NCBI GenBank assembly: GCA_024704765.1
Contig: JAKMXF010000341.1
Span: 94,884-158,883 of the forward strand
Length of the DNA stretch: 64,000 nucleotides
DNA from: Oopsacas minuta
Taxonomy: Eukaryota; Porifera; Hexactinellida; Lyssacinosida; Leucopsacidae
Reading direction: 5' to 3'
Under the pieces are notes generated by a model. It did no database searches and was not told the DNA's origin. It was given only the letters and a program-made list of their open reading frames with translations. Below are positions 34,301 through 46,000 of the stretch, piece by piece. The first letter of the stretch is position 1. Each line of letters begins with the position of its first letter. Position numbers and translations under genes: made by a program.

Positions 34301-36520
34301 TATAATTCAGATAATTGGATTTGTTAATTTCAAGTGGCACTGCAAGCAAAAGTATTTCTAAGAATAGTTATTGATTAAGTATTACTATTTGTTTGGCGCT
34401 AATCTAATAGATTAATAGTTGAATAGCAATGACAAATTAGTAATCTTACCCTGCACTAACTCAACATATATTTATTAAAAAGATACCACAAACAAGAGTT
34501 AACCATTGATTTGTCATCAAAGATATTGATAAATTAGGATAAATGCTACTATTTCCATTCTAGATAATGATTTATCAGCAACTCTTTATCTTGTGAGAAC
34601 AAACATCATATGGACTGCAACCCAATAATATGTTTAAACGTTTGGTAATTAGTACTAATACCAAACACATAAATCAAGAATATTTCTTTAGGTTATCTAA
34701 TGAATAATCCGTTCATCCATGTAGGGAATTACAATAGAATATATTCATAGCATTTGAATTAAATTTATTTCACAAATCATTATGTATAAAGTCTCTCACT
34801 CTCAGTATTATAGCCAAGAATTTCGTCTCAGGGTTCACCGTTCACAATAAGTACTTCTACCGCTATCCGTGAATATAATATCCCTATTAATTAGTAATCA
34901 GCTGTTTTAGTACATACAACACATCTTATTTGCTTAGAGATATACTTTACTTTCATTTTAAGTATCAAAGTTGCGATGTTAATATTCTATAATAGGAGAA
35001 AGGTTGTAGGGTTCTAAAACACCGATTCTGCGTACTTGGCTTTGAAATTCAATGAGCTTTGCTATGTTTTTAGATGATATAAGAAATAGGAGATTGTCAG
35101 ATCACTGAATTCTCCAGAAATGACATTCATTGCAACTATTCGCTTATACTATTGTATTGTGGATTACACGATAGTAATGAATGTAATTATAGAGATAGTA
35201 CGAACTAAAATACTTGCTGATATCAACTGTATTTACAACTGAGGAGAGATTATGGATGAGATATGATAAACCAAAATAATAGACAGTGTAGTTTATCTGG
35301 AGAACTAGATTTCAATATTATACTGTTCTTTGTTCGCAATTTTATTCCCTCAAGAGGATCCATCGTCCATGAGGGTTAATATTTTGCCTGAGGTTCTCTA
35401 TCCAAGGGCCTCAATATTTGCAAAATTTATCATAATTATCTATCATAGTAAATTATACGTACGAATAGTACTTAATTTTTATATTGACAATCTGGCATAC
35501 TTCCTTTACTTCATGAACTCATACGCCATCAATTAAATATATAGTTAAACCTGAATAAGACGTAAATTTGGATAGTACTAGCTTCACTGGTCCGATACTG
35601 CTGCAATACTAAATGGATATAATCGATCCAATTGCCTTATACCTTAGTTAGTTACCCAGAGGTTCAAATTCATATATAATTCCAATTTACGAGCTGACAC
35701 CAAGTTTATACAATAAATATTAAATGAATAATTAACAGAATATACGAATGACAATTCAGTGCAATTTTGTAGGTCGAAAAAGTGGGAAATTTCAATTTTA
35801 CGGCAATTGTGTAAATCGTCGGGCTAAAATTTAGCATTAATTACGAGCGTAACACACTGACTGTTGTGATGTTAAATATGGTTTAGGCCTGAATACAACA
35901 TAATTAGAACTAAATAAAAAATGTATAGACATTTGGTCGGGTTCCAGAGAAATCAAATAACATAAATAGTAAGTACCATGAATCATAGTTATCTCTTAAT
36001 GATTCTATCAACAAATCCTGCTCCTTTTCGTGGAAAGATGAATCATCCAGAATCCTTAAGTTTGGGAATACAAATAATACTTAAAGTGTTCTACAAGTAG
36101 CTGGGTATACGTATTGGTTCTGCGACATATCAAAGCTGGTTTCGCACCTGTATAGCTGTGACAATATTCTAGAATATCCAGTATACATCCTATACATCTC
36201 ATTAGCCCCAGCAGAAATTTTGGTTATTGCTAGACTAATATAATATATATTGCCGCTGTCCTAGTGGAAAAGAGGTTCTCATAATTATTGTAATAAGGTG
36301 AAAGCCTAGGGCAACTCATCATGAGGATTTTGAATGTAAATCCATTCATAACAATTATTAACAAAAGCATGCATTTTATGGTTAATTCTTAATAAAGCCT
36401 GCTTAATGGCTATATAAATAATTTATTTCATTAAGAGACACATGGGAGTTTCATTGTTACGAGCTAACATTTAAGGAACAACATTTCTATCTACGTATAA
36501 CTTTGCAATAATACGAATCA
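31370..36520. other. 5-kb intergenic stretch, no gene recognised
   Basis: Very AT-rich, with scattered short open frames (31952, 32317, 34116, 35330) that lack motifs, splice support or promoter context. No inverted-repeat element or RNA gene was recognised by eye. The last 110 bp hold the likely promoter of the transporter gene. Confidence 0.5.
36411..36420 (+). promoter_or_regulatory. TATA-like element upstream of the MATE gene
   Basis: TATATAAATA lies about 105 bp before ATG 36525. It is a possible core promoter. Confidence 0.35.
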
Positions 36521-36524
36521 TTGA

Positions 36525-38048
36525 ATGGGAATGGAGGGAATTAGTAAATTCGTAAAGAGATTTGGATGGATATTCAAAGAGTTACACTGTTTAAATAAAC
36601 TGGCATTAGTCGGAGCATCGAGTCTACTGAGTGATGCTATTCAACTGAAGACAGGCACAATTTTCATTTCGAGGACATCTGAGAACGAAATTAGCGAGCA
36701 AGATAGTGCATTATTCCTCGGACAATCCATAATAGGTATCACAGCATATGTTATAATACAGGGGATTTCCATCGGAATGAGTGCATTGTGCTCACAAGCA
36801 TACGGTGCTAAGAATCACAAATTAGTTGGCATCTACTTTATGCGAGCTTTGCTGATCGCTTCTCTTACATGTTTCCCATTATGGGGTATTTGGATGAGTG
36901 CAAAACCTATAGTGTTCCATTTTACAGGAGATAGCGTGTTAGCAGAAGGGACTGGGGATTACACTTCAATCTTTTGTTTTGGATATCCTGCATTTGTATT
37001 TAATAAACTAGCCAACGGATTCTTGCAATCTCAGAACATTATATATTTCATTCTGTCTATAATTGTTATAGGAAATGTTATCAATGTGTTCCTACAGTAC
37101 TTACTTATTGTTGTGATACCTCTAGGGATAAAAGGCTTATCGTTATCCTACATCGTTAATTTGAATATTGTTTCACTGTTAACATTCGCTTACATACGAT
37201 TTACAGCTGTTCATCTTGAGAACTTCAGTGGATGGTCGTTTCACTTCCTATCAGGCTGGTTACATTTCTTATGGTATGCATTATCATGTTCAGGACAATT
37301 ATTCTTAGATGTGGTTGTGGCAAGAGTAGTTCCTATCGTGGTTATTGGATTCATCATTAGAGATAATGATCAATTCGCACTAATAGGGATTTTGGATATA
37401 GTATGGTTTACATGTACCTGTGTGGCAATTGGATATGGAAACGGAACTGCGATTCGTATCGGGAATCTGCTTGGAAGAGGCGAATTACAGAAAGGGAAGA
37501 ATACTGCTGTAATAAGCTTAGTGTTTATGTTATTTCTAGAATGTTGCTTTTGTGTTCTAATATTCTTGCTAGCTAGCCCTGCTTCATACCTTCTTACTTC
37601 TGTAGAAGAAATGAGAGAAAAGATTGAACTTGGAATGAGGATCTTAAGTATTACCATCATAGCAGATATGTATACAACAGTTAGAGGTATATTCACTGGT
37701 TGTTGTCTCCAGTTTTATGCAACACTGGTTCAATTTGTTTTTATGGTTGTATTTTCACCTCTCGCAGCATTTATAGTATTCTATATTCCTTGGAGAGCAG
37801 CAGGATATTACCTCATTCTCTCTATAGGATCTATGATATCTGCCTTGATTGAGATAGTCATTCTTTACTGCTGTAATTGGAACAATATCCATGAATTGGT
37901 TTTGCGGAATACTGAGATGAAAAACAAATTGACAATAATTGAACTTCCGATCCAATCTAGACGCGAAAAGACTTTCTTGCTATTACGCTACATTATGCTG
38001 TTATTTATTGGAATTTGGATTTTCGTGTTTGCATATTTTTGCCTTTAG
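36525..38048 (+). CDS. MATE-family multidrug and toxin extrusion transporter
   Basis: A single-exon gene of 507 residues with about 12-13 hydrophobic helices. It has MATE landmarks: GMSALCSQAYGAKNHKLVG at the end of helix 2, GNGTAIRIGNLLGRGELQKG as the pseudo-symmetric counterpart in the second half, and FLQSQN in the first half. Eukaryotic MATE proteins exchange organic cations for protons at the plasma membrane or internal membranes. A polar linker (about 455-480) precedes a final helix at about residues 484-506, as in animal MATEs. The conserved Glu of helix 7 in mammalian MATE1 was not located with certainty. The first ATG is followed by MEGISKF, a second possible start two codons on. A poly(A) signal AATAAA lies within 10 bp of the stop. 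Confidence 0.9.
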   Translation: MGMEGISKFVKRFGWIFKELHCLNKLALVGASSLLSDAIQLKTGTIFISRTSENEISEQDSALFLGQSIIGITAYVIIQGISIGMSALCSQAYGAKNHKLVGIYFMRALLIASLTCFPLWGIWMSAKPIVFHFTGDSVLAEGTGDYTSIFCFGYPAFVFNKLANGFLQSQNIIYFILSIIVIGNVINVFLQYLLIVVIPLGIKGLSLSYIVNLNIVSLLTFAYIRFTAVHLENFSGWSFHFLSGWLHFLWYALSCSGQLFLDVVVARVVPIVVIGFIIRDNDQFALIGILDIVWFTCTCVAIGYGNGTAIRIGNLLGRGELQKGKNTAVISLVFMLFLECCFCVLIFLLASPASYLLTSVEEMREKIELGMRILSITIIADMYTTVRGIFTGCCLQFYATLVQFVFMVVFSPLAAFIVFYIPWRAAGYYLILSIGSMISALIEIVILYCCNWNNIHELVLRNTEMKNKLTIIELPIQSRREKTFLLLRYIMLLFIGIWIFVFAYFCL

Positions 38049-38051
38049 ACG

Positions 38052-38057
38052 AAATAA
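38052..38057 (+). terminator. Poly(A) signal AATAAA after the MATE gene
   Basis: The hexamer AATAAA occurs 3 bases after the stop codon, implying a very short 3' UTR. Confidence 0.5.
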
Positions 38058-38917
38058 ATTTACACTTGACAATCTAATACAGAGCTCCAAATGGGTCAAT
38101 TGAAGTGACCCATGACTAATAAGAAAATTGTGTACTGTTATGTTGTTCAGGAGGTATTACTAGATATTGAATCAAAAATACTACAAATGTGATAATTTGA
38201 TTAACAACCACGTGAAGAGTCACAAATGCTTTACAGCTGTTGTTCAAGAATATTATGCGATTTCAAAGGCCAAATGTGTGGCAAATGACAAATTTGAATT
38301 TTCCTCAGGTAAAACTCCGTCCCGTTCACTAAAATAGGGAACACTGAATTTTATGCCATTGAAATCAATTGATTACTAGAGAACTAAGGACAATAATGGA
38401 GCTGAAAATTGTACATATAATTCGAAGTTGCGTACTAACCGAGTTCGTTTAAACTTGTAGGTGTGATTATAAACGCTTGTGAACACTCCTTGACAGTAGA
38501 AGGTTCCCTTCGAGCCAAATCTCCATTCACAGAAATCAATCTACTCGTGACATGCATTCAATGCAATGAATAGGCTATAGCTATCAGCCTACACATGCTG
38601 ATAAGCTGATAGGGGGATATTACCCAGGGCCCGAAAGGTCATGTCGCCCATCGCGACGTCAATCTCTGATGACTGGTGAGTGGCGATAATGTAATGCAAA
38701 CTAATGAAATGTCGAAACCAGCGTGCACCTAACAAGACTTACCCCTTATACACATTTACTTTGTCTAACCATGCAATATTTCGTGTTTATATTTATTTGT
38801 CAAATATAGAATGCAAATATAAATAAGAATGCTTAATTTCGAATTCAAACATATACTTACTTAGTAGACGAATACTTCTATTTCAATACGAATTCAAATA
38901 CGCAATTTTCAACTCAG

Positions 38918-40375
38918 GATGGATTCTTATCATCATAAGTCGGGGAATAAGAAGAGAAAGGAAAATATATCAAGGGAAGAAAGTGCCAAAAGAGGGCAGA
39001 GATTAATTTCCAAGTTTTTGTCCCAGATGGAGAGCACCCTACTAATACTGATGATGCGGTGATGGGTTCTTTAGAAAGTGACGTAAAATCACCCGACCGC
39101 TCTATGTCTGATTCATAGTTTTCAATCATCTGGCTGACCATGTGTGGGTCAGGCTTAATCTAAATATGTGCAGCGTATACAGAATGTACGTCTAGCAGCT
39201 GTTTTGAATCACCCTCAATATTCTGCAATTGAATTCTATCATAAGAAACCATAACAGAAACTAATTTCTAGTACTAAGTATATCCACCCAAAATAAAGGC
39301 TTATATCGAGTGTAGAATTGTAACTAGTTGGTTTTCATTTGAATTTGATTGTAAAACACGATACTATATAAATGCACACATTTGCTGCAATTACCTAGCA
39401 AAATTGGGGCTAAGATTTAGTACTAGATCCCTAAAATACTTGGTTTTGAAACCACTCCCGGCACCCTCCTGATAAACCTGGTCATAATTTCCCGTATTCG
39501 TTGTATCACATACAATTGGACAATGGTGTAATGAGAAGCAGTCACTTTTCTGTTTGTGTTGCTGTTTGTTTTACAAAGGCCCAACTCAATCACGGCCAGC
39601 GATTGCTCAGGTACATGGTAGTTGTGACAACTTGCGAAAACTATGAGAAATATTCCTCAACATCAAAAAAGTCAAGTTCATAAGTCGTGTTATTTGGAGA
39701 TTGGAAAAGCGCTTTGCAAAAGCTGCAACAATTGACATAGTACTGATCAAAACACTCGAATTGAGGTGTTAAAATGGAAGTTAATACTTACTAGACTGCT
39801 GGATGTAACCCTGTTTATGGCTGAGAGGGTCTCCTATTGAGGAAACAATGAAAAAATCGGTAATCAACACAATGGTTTGTTCCTTTGAATTTGTGAACGC
39901 TTGCACGCTATGATAAAGTTTTAGAATTACACATTGCTAATGTAAAGGAGGCTCAAATTCCTGTTCTATTCCACAGATCACCAGAGCGCTGGGCTCTCTT
40001 GAAGACATTATTGGTGACAGCCCTTATCCGTTTTCTAGCACACGTTGGCCTGCAAGAATCCAGAGTGTTCGCCCCTTCGCTGCCCATCTGCCTGAATTGA
40101 AAATAGCCTTGCACGCCCTCCTAGATTTTAATCTCACTGTCGAAGTTAGAGCTGAAGTTCAGGGTTCGCTTTAATTACATATCGTCATTAAAATGTATTC
40201 TAATGTCTTCAATCTGGTTCAAAGCTCTGACCATGATCGACTACCGTATTAAATTTTTGCAAACGCGAATCGCAACCCTAGATATTGAACTAGAGAACAT
40301 AGATGACCTTATCTGTAACCTGGAGGTTTCTGTTACTTACCAAATACACTCCAACAAAATCAGATTATAATTAGC
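38918..40375 (+). pseudogene. Decayed hAT-superfamily transposase (DUF4371/ZMYM1-like)
   Basis: The fragments follow the order of DUF4371-type hAT transposases but in all three frames with many stops. They are KSGNKKRKENISREESAKRG with QRLISKFL (38918 onward), RLEKRFAKAATIDI (about 39690), RLLDVTLFMAERV then GNNEKIGNQHNGLF (39790-39880), SSTRWPARIQSVRPFAAHLP with ELKIALHALLDFNLTVEV (40040-40170), and WFKALTMIDYRIKFLQTRI with ATLDIELENIDDLICNL (40215-40325). The TRW-x-AR motif and the helix after it are the family's C-terminal catalytic region. No intact ends were recognised. Confidence 0.65.
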
Positions 40376-40827
40376 TACACACTCTGTCAATTCAATATAT
40401 GTATTTACAACAAAAGTGTGTACTAAATTTACAAGAGGGATAGAATTGCCAGAATTTTTTCATAGAAGTGGCAGGTTAGAATACACAAATATGTATTCCG
40501 TAAATAGCAACCATTCCAAAGGTGTATTTTGCAGAACCATGTTCACAATATGTTCAGCTAGTGACTAGAACTAATAAATTCTGATATATAGAACTCAGCA
40601 ATGAAATCCATCTCAAGAGAAGGAAATTTTCGTGGTCAAGTATCCGGTTGTGAATTAATAATACAGAAATAAAGGATCCAATAGATATAATCGATAAATT
40701 AATAAGTGAAGATTACGCGAGTATCAGTATTACAGTGGTTGAAATAGAATAATCAATCCTAAGAATATTTAATTACAATCTACACGTAGTATCCGGATAA
40801 GTATACCTGAATTCTGATTTCGAAAAA

Positions 40828-40835
40828 TATAAAAA
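40828..40835 (+). promoter_or_regulatory. TATA-like element before the mini-bZIP pseudogene
   Basis: TATAAAAA followed by GAAGG lies about 80 bp before ATG 40917. The arrangement resembles the promoter of the ORF at 48831-49022 (TATAAATAGAAGG). Confidence 0.4.
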
Positions 40836-40916
40836 GAAGGAATGTTCAGCCATTCAACAAACAGAAAAAAACAAAAAACACTTCAAAGATTGGTAACTAA
40901 AGGAAGAAACTACCAG

Positions 40917-41227
40917 ATGGCAGAGATCACGGGACTCGATATAAAAGATCTGAACAAAAAGCTAAAGGAACATGGAGTCCCAAATGCGAGCCGCAACACA
41001 TCAAAAAGCAGAGGCGAAGAATTAAGATGAAGACTTATGGCAAGGAAAACCGCCAGCGCAAAGCAAAGGAGTACGAATCGCTCGAGCATGAACGCGCCAG
41101 GCTTACAGCGTATCTTGCGATATTGTAGGAAGAAGTAGAGCAGCTTAGGAACTGTAGTTCTTCGATGATATATCAGATCATGGAACAGGTCGATGGGAGC
41201 GAGGAGGAGTTCCTGATCATAGATTAA
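40917..41227 (+). pseudogene. Mini Maf-like bZIP pseudogene (frameshift and stop)
   Basis: It starts MAEITGLDIKDLNKKLKEHG in one frame, where GLDIKDLNKKL is a Maf-like extended homology region. That frame ends at about 41030, and coding resemblance resumes in the next frame with RRRIKMKTYGKENRQRKAKE, an excellent Maf-type basic region, and YESLEHERARLTAYL as zipper. A TAG at 41126-41128 then interrupts the zipper before EEVEQLRN and a final TAA at 41225-41227. So it has one frameshift plus one nonsense codon. Codons are richer in G+C than in the flanking DNA and in the other mini-bZIPs. Its basic region is closer to canonical Maf than theirs. Confidence 0.7.
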
Positions 41228-41343
41228 GCAGAATCTTAATAGCGCTAATTGTCCGTGCACACAGTATTAAATAAACATTATAAGAATTCGAAGTAATTGA
41301 TAATTATAATAAAAGCAATAAAATTATATAAAACGTTAAATAT

Positions 41344-41470
41344 TATGGTAGCATCATGTTTGCTACGGTTAAGATTATTAGTTTATGTACTCGAGGGCCG
41401 TGGCGCCTGAGCATGGACAAGAAGTGTTCTCAACCGAGTAGCGCGAGCAAGCGAAGCGCACTCGTTTATA
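41344..41470 (+). repeat. GC-rich end of the Helitron-like repeat
   Basis: From atggtagcatcatgtttgct to gcgcgagcaagcgaagcgca this matches the copies at 27644-27772 (plus) and 52609-52733 (minus). Similarity stops just after the short palindrome. Confidence 0.65.
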
Positions 41471-41610
41471 TATTAAAATACGTATGTGATAGGATATTTG
41501 AGTTTCAGGGTTTCATACATGATTTAGATTTGGGGGAAGGGGGGAAGAAAAAGTTCAGCATCCCTATACTATACAGATTAGTGAAAGCTAAATTGTAATC
41601 TCCTTATTTT

Positions 41611-41889
41611 TTAGTGCACCTCTTTCAGGGAGTTGCCCTTTTGCCATGGACAATGTGCTACGTCCGTACGTTCGTCCTCTTTGAGGCACAGGCACATGTA
41701 ATGAGGTACTGCTGGTGGCTGAAGTTCCACAGGACTCTCAGGCAACTCAACATAATCCAAGGTCCAAGGAATATTCAACAAATTCACATAGATATTTTCC
41801 TTACCTTTATCAGCGGGTTCAGGATTTAAATCAACACCACCAACAAATAGAATACAAGCCGAAAGAAGTATAGAACTGGCATATAACAT
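41611..41889 (-). CDS. 92-residue ORF with a 2A-like/LINE-like N-terminal motif
   Basis: The ORF begins with a hydrophobic stretch (SSILLSACILFVGG) followed directly by VDLNPEPADKG. This recalls the D-V/I-x-x-N-P-G-P that follows a hydrophobic segment at the N-terminus of many invertebrate non-LTR retrotransposon proteins and in 2A-like peptides. Here the critical NPGP is NPEP, so skipping would not be expected. The rest (PWTLDYVELPESPVELQPP) is not recognised. It is most likely a relic of a retroelement, alternatively a lone exon of an unknown gene. Confidence 0.3.
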   Translation of the reverse strand: MLYASSILLSACILFVGGVDLNPEPADKGKENIYVNLLNIPWTLDYVELPESPVELQPPAVPHYMCLCLKEDERTDVAHCPWQKGNSLKEVH

Positions 41890-42737
41890 ATCACCTATCT
41901 GAAATGGGTAGGGCTACACATATTGAGCTTCTTTGATCCACTGATTCCTACTCACCAGGAAATCGTCAATAAATAAGAAAGAGAATGGACAAATAATAAA
42001 ATAATAAGACAAGAAAATAGCTACATGAAGTGAGAAATAGAAAATGCTATAAATGTTGCATAATGCATTTATCGTGTTTATCGACAAGTTACTCATATAT
42101 ATGTATATGTATTGTTGTTGTGATCATGAATAAAGTAAACAAATAATAGTAATCATGGAATTATTGTAGAAACAATCTAAGTTCATGTATTGAAAATTTA
42201 ATAGTACCCAATTATTGAAACCTGAATACAACCAAATTAGTTTCTAACATTCCAAAATATTCTTTCCTAACCAAAAGTCTAAACAAGTAAAAGTAATTAT
42301 TTCTATTTTAGACACTGTTAAGATTCTTATTTACGAATTTGGGCCAAAATATTGAATAATACAATTTTTTGTATAATTACTAACATATTTTGAGTCAAAT
42401 TCCGATTTTCGATTTGGGTCTAATTCTAGCATCTCATGTTATGTCTATATATTCAATTGAAGTTATAGCTGGGGAATTGGGAGATACCAGAATATTCGCC
42501 GTCCTAGTACTGTCGGCTGTCGTGTATGCCCACAGGGTTACCACAAGGGTACATCTTCCTCAATGTGAATTTATTATTTTATTAGGGCGCTTGCTAACGG
42601 CTGCCGACGGGTTATACCCGACCGATGACAACACTTGTCCAAACCTTTCCCACTTGTAGAGGTCCTACTGTATTAGTGTCATACATAGGCGCAGAACCTC
42701 CGGGCAGTTTTATATAAATAAATAGAGGTATATTTTG

Positions 42738-42808
42738 TTTTGGTCCGGCCAGACTATATATGGCATCCCAGACCAACCTGGGCTGCCATATGGTCTGACC
42801 GGACCAAA
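42738..42808. repeat. Imperfect palindrome with ~25-bp arms
   Basis: tttggtccggccagac...tatggca (42738-42764) pairs with tgccatatggtctgaccgga and the ccaaa after it (42784-42808), leaving a short loop that itself contains ccca/tggg pairing. It looks like a minimal MITE. Confidence 0.65.
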
Positions 42809-43057
42809 TATAGCGTAACAGATACGTTAGATATAAGAATATACTAATACACCATATAGGGTTATATTTTTATCCGCCCCGACTGTGTTCTTATATGGTG
42901 TATATGTTCGGTCCGGATGCCCAACCTCCATCCTGTTGCGTAATAGGACGTCCCCGTTACCTAAACGGACACGTTGTGCCTCGGTGCGGAAGATATACAC
43001 TGTATTACACATGATGCTGTATGCCTGGGATTTAATGCCATATTTAGCTAAGCTAGC

Positions 43058-46000
43058 ATGTTTGAGAGAAGTGAAACTGACTCAAAAGAACCAGGGATGG
43101 TCAAGCATTCAATCAATACTTTAATGTTCCGCTCCCTGAAGAGGACTCATGACCTTTTCATAGCTAGTCAGTCGTTGTCTATACCCACACACGAACAGAG
43201 CTCCAAACTCCGCAAATCTTGTAAAATAAACTCGGAATACTCAGCAGTCAAACACCTGCCTCCTCCTAATGAGTCTATTGCTCGAATTGCTTCAAAGACA
43301 GAGTTAGGGGCTTCTATAGGACCTAGCCTATCTGATAAAGGAGCTGACATTCCATTTACAGATACAGGTAACCAAGAAGTGTTTAGAGGAAGTACTGCGT
43401 TAGTTTCAGCTCGAGACAACAATCCCCTTAAATCTGCTCTCGCACTCAAGGCGATCACAACTGAAAAGGTAAGATTTTCTAAATTGAGTACGTATATACA
43501 ATACACCAGCTGCTTCGCTTGCTCGCACTTCTTGGACGGTATCATATTTGGAATAAGGGGACTCCTTTATCCTAGTATAACCGTTGAAAACAAGTATTTA
43601 TAGATTTGTTTACTTTAGATTAATAAACACAAGAATAAATTTGGATTCAACGTACTTTGTTAGCCCTGTTGTTATGTGACCATTTACTTAACATGACGGT
43701 TTACTTACCCTATTACGTGAACCATGGATATTCCTATCCATGACGGTTTACTTACCTTTCTCTATTATTTCTATTCTCTATGGCTTCACAATTTATACTT
43801 CCTATTACACATCTACTTATTCGATTTACACATTATGCATACATGTAAGCAACAATTTCAAAGTTCTTTATTTCTATTCACGAATTATTTAGTAACTTTT
43901 TTATTGATTCATTATTTGGGAATTATAAATTGATATTTAATGCAAACAGGAGACTAAAGCCCACCATACACGATGGAACTGGTACATTCAACTTTAGTCT
44001 CACGGTATCGTGAAATATAGCTTGCTCCCTCTGTAACAATAAAGCGACAAATTTACCCTCGATGAGCATTAACAACCTCTTTGAAAGGCTCTTTACCAGT
44101 AATGGTTACCGAACCTCTCCAGGTGATAACGATCAACACTTGCTCACCTTTGAGTTCAGTGAACTTTCTAACGGCTGTAAAAAGATGCTCTTTAGCGTTT
44201 CCTTGAGTAATTTTACGTATTTCTAACTTTAGATTTGTTTGAATCAAGAACTGTTTGTATTTATATTAAATGTGTTACTGGATCGTAAGATATCTCAAGA
44301 AACGTGTCTAATTAGGAATTCAATCCTAAACTAATCCACTAATGTCTCTGAATTATACCACTGTGCATTGAGATGTTATTTGATGTTTATTAACTATCAT
44401 ATGTCAACAGACTAGAGTTATGTTAATCATCGAGTTGGAACCGAGTAGAAGGCTCTCAGAGAGAGTAAATATACATTATTCCAAATATCAAATTCTCTGG
44501 TGCTAATCTATATTACTAAATCTCAATTGTTGTCTGTTTGTTTGTCCGTTGTCAAGGACAATTTTGAAATTGTTTATAATTCCCGTATAATGAATCAACA
44601 AAAAAGTTACTAAATAATTCGTGAATAGAAATAAAGAACTTTGAAATTGTTGCTTACGTGATGCATAAAGTGTAAATCGAATAAGTAGATATGTAATAGG
44701 AAGATAAATTGTGAAGCCATGGAGAATAGAAATAATAGAGAAAGGCAAGTAAACCGTCATGGTAAGTAAATGGTCATACAACAGCCCATTGTACATTAAG
44801 ACCGAATAGGAATTGTATTATTAGGAATGGGAAATAAGTATTGGTAAGCATTACTGTATAATAATGGTCACAAGGCATAATTACTAACTCTATTTATCTC
44901 TTAAGCCTACCTGGCATGCCCCTTGGAAGCTCTACCGAGTTATCAGTGGACATCTGGGATGGGTACGCTGTATTGACGTAGATCCGAGTAATGACTGGTT
45001 CATAACCGGAAGTACAGACCGGACCATCAAGATATGGGACCTGGCTACCAGCACGCTTCGCCTCTCTCTGACAGGACACATCTCTACTATCCGAGCAGTT
45101 AAGGTATCTCACAGACACACCTACTTCTTCTCAGCTGGAGAGGACAAACAGATTAAGTGTTGGGATCTAGAACATAATAAGGTTTGTATATCTAGGTTTA
45201 AGTCCCGATTAACCGAATCCATCCCTGCTCTGGATAAATGTGGTTAAACTAATATTATTTGAAACACACGTACATCCATGTTAGAGAATCCTAATTCCTT
45301 TTGCAGTTATTGCTGATAATCATGACATACGTGTACTATTAATTCTGTTTATTTTTTCGTAGACTATTCGTCAGTACCATGGACATCTGAGTGCTGTGTA
45401 CGGACTGACTTTACACCCTCGTCTAGACGTCCTCATATCTTGCGGTAGAGACAGCACAGCTAGGGTGTGGGACATCAGAACTAAAGCCTGTATATTCACC
45501 CTCACAGGTCATACCAATACAGTAGCATGTGTGGAGTCACAGGCTCCTAATCCACAGGTGAGTATGTATATGTACTGTACACCTAGAATGGTAGACGGAG
45601 TGATTATTCATTCTACAAATATAAACTTACTTATATGATTATTAAATATGCATGTAGTGGGAAATTAGGAATACGTAATTAATTCAATTAATTCGAGTGG
45701 CCTACTAATAGCTCTAACATAATACAGTGGAGTCTCCCAAAACACTCCGAGAAGCGGACAACCCCCTACAACGGACCAACTTCGTGGCACGGATTGAATT
45801 TGCCAAGTATGTAATACTTAAGCAGTTTCCGAGGAGCGGACAACTCCGAATTCCAAACAACGGACAGGGAACTGGCCCCAAATGGTGTGTCTTAATGAAA
45901 AATTATCTCTCAAGAACGGACAACCAGAAACTGCAACCAATAATTTTCATAGATATCACAAAATTTACATAATAATATGAGTGCTACACAAGTCCCATGT

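Larger units (their letters stand above)
41230..43050. other. Intergenic with repeats before PLRG1
   Basis: Besides the repeat end and the 92-codon ORF listed separately, 42050-42140 carries a fragment of the Helitron-like repeat (gcatttatcgtgtttatcg). 42738-42808 is a palindrome, and acaccatata/tatatggtgt at about 42849-42905 forms a second, shorter inverted repeat. No further gene was seen. Confidence 0.5.
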
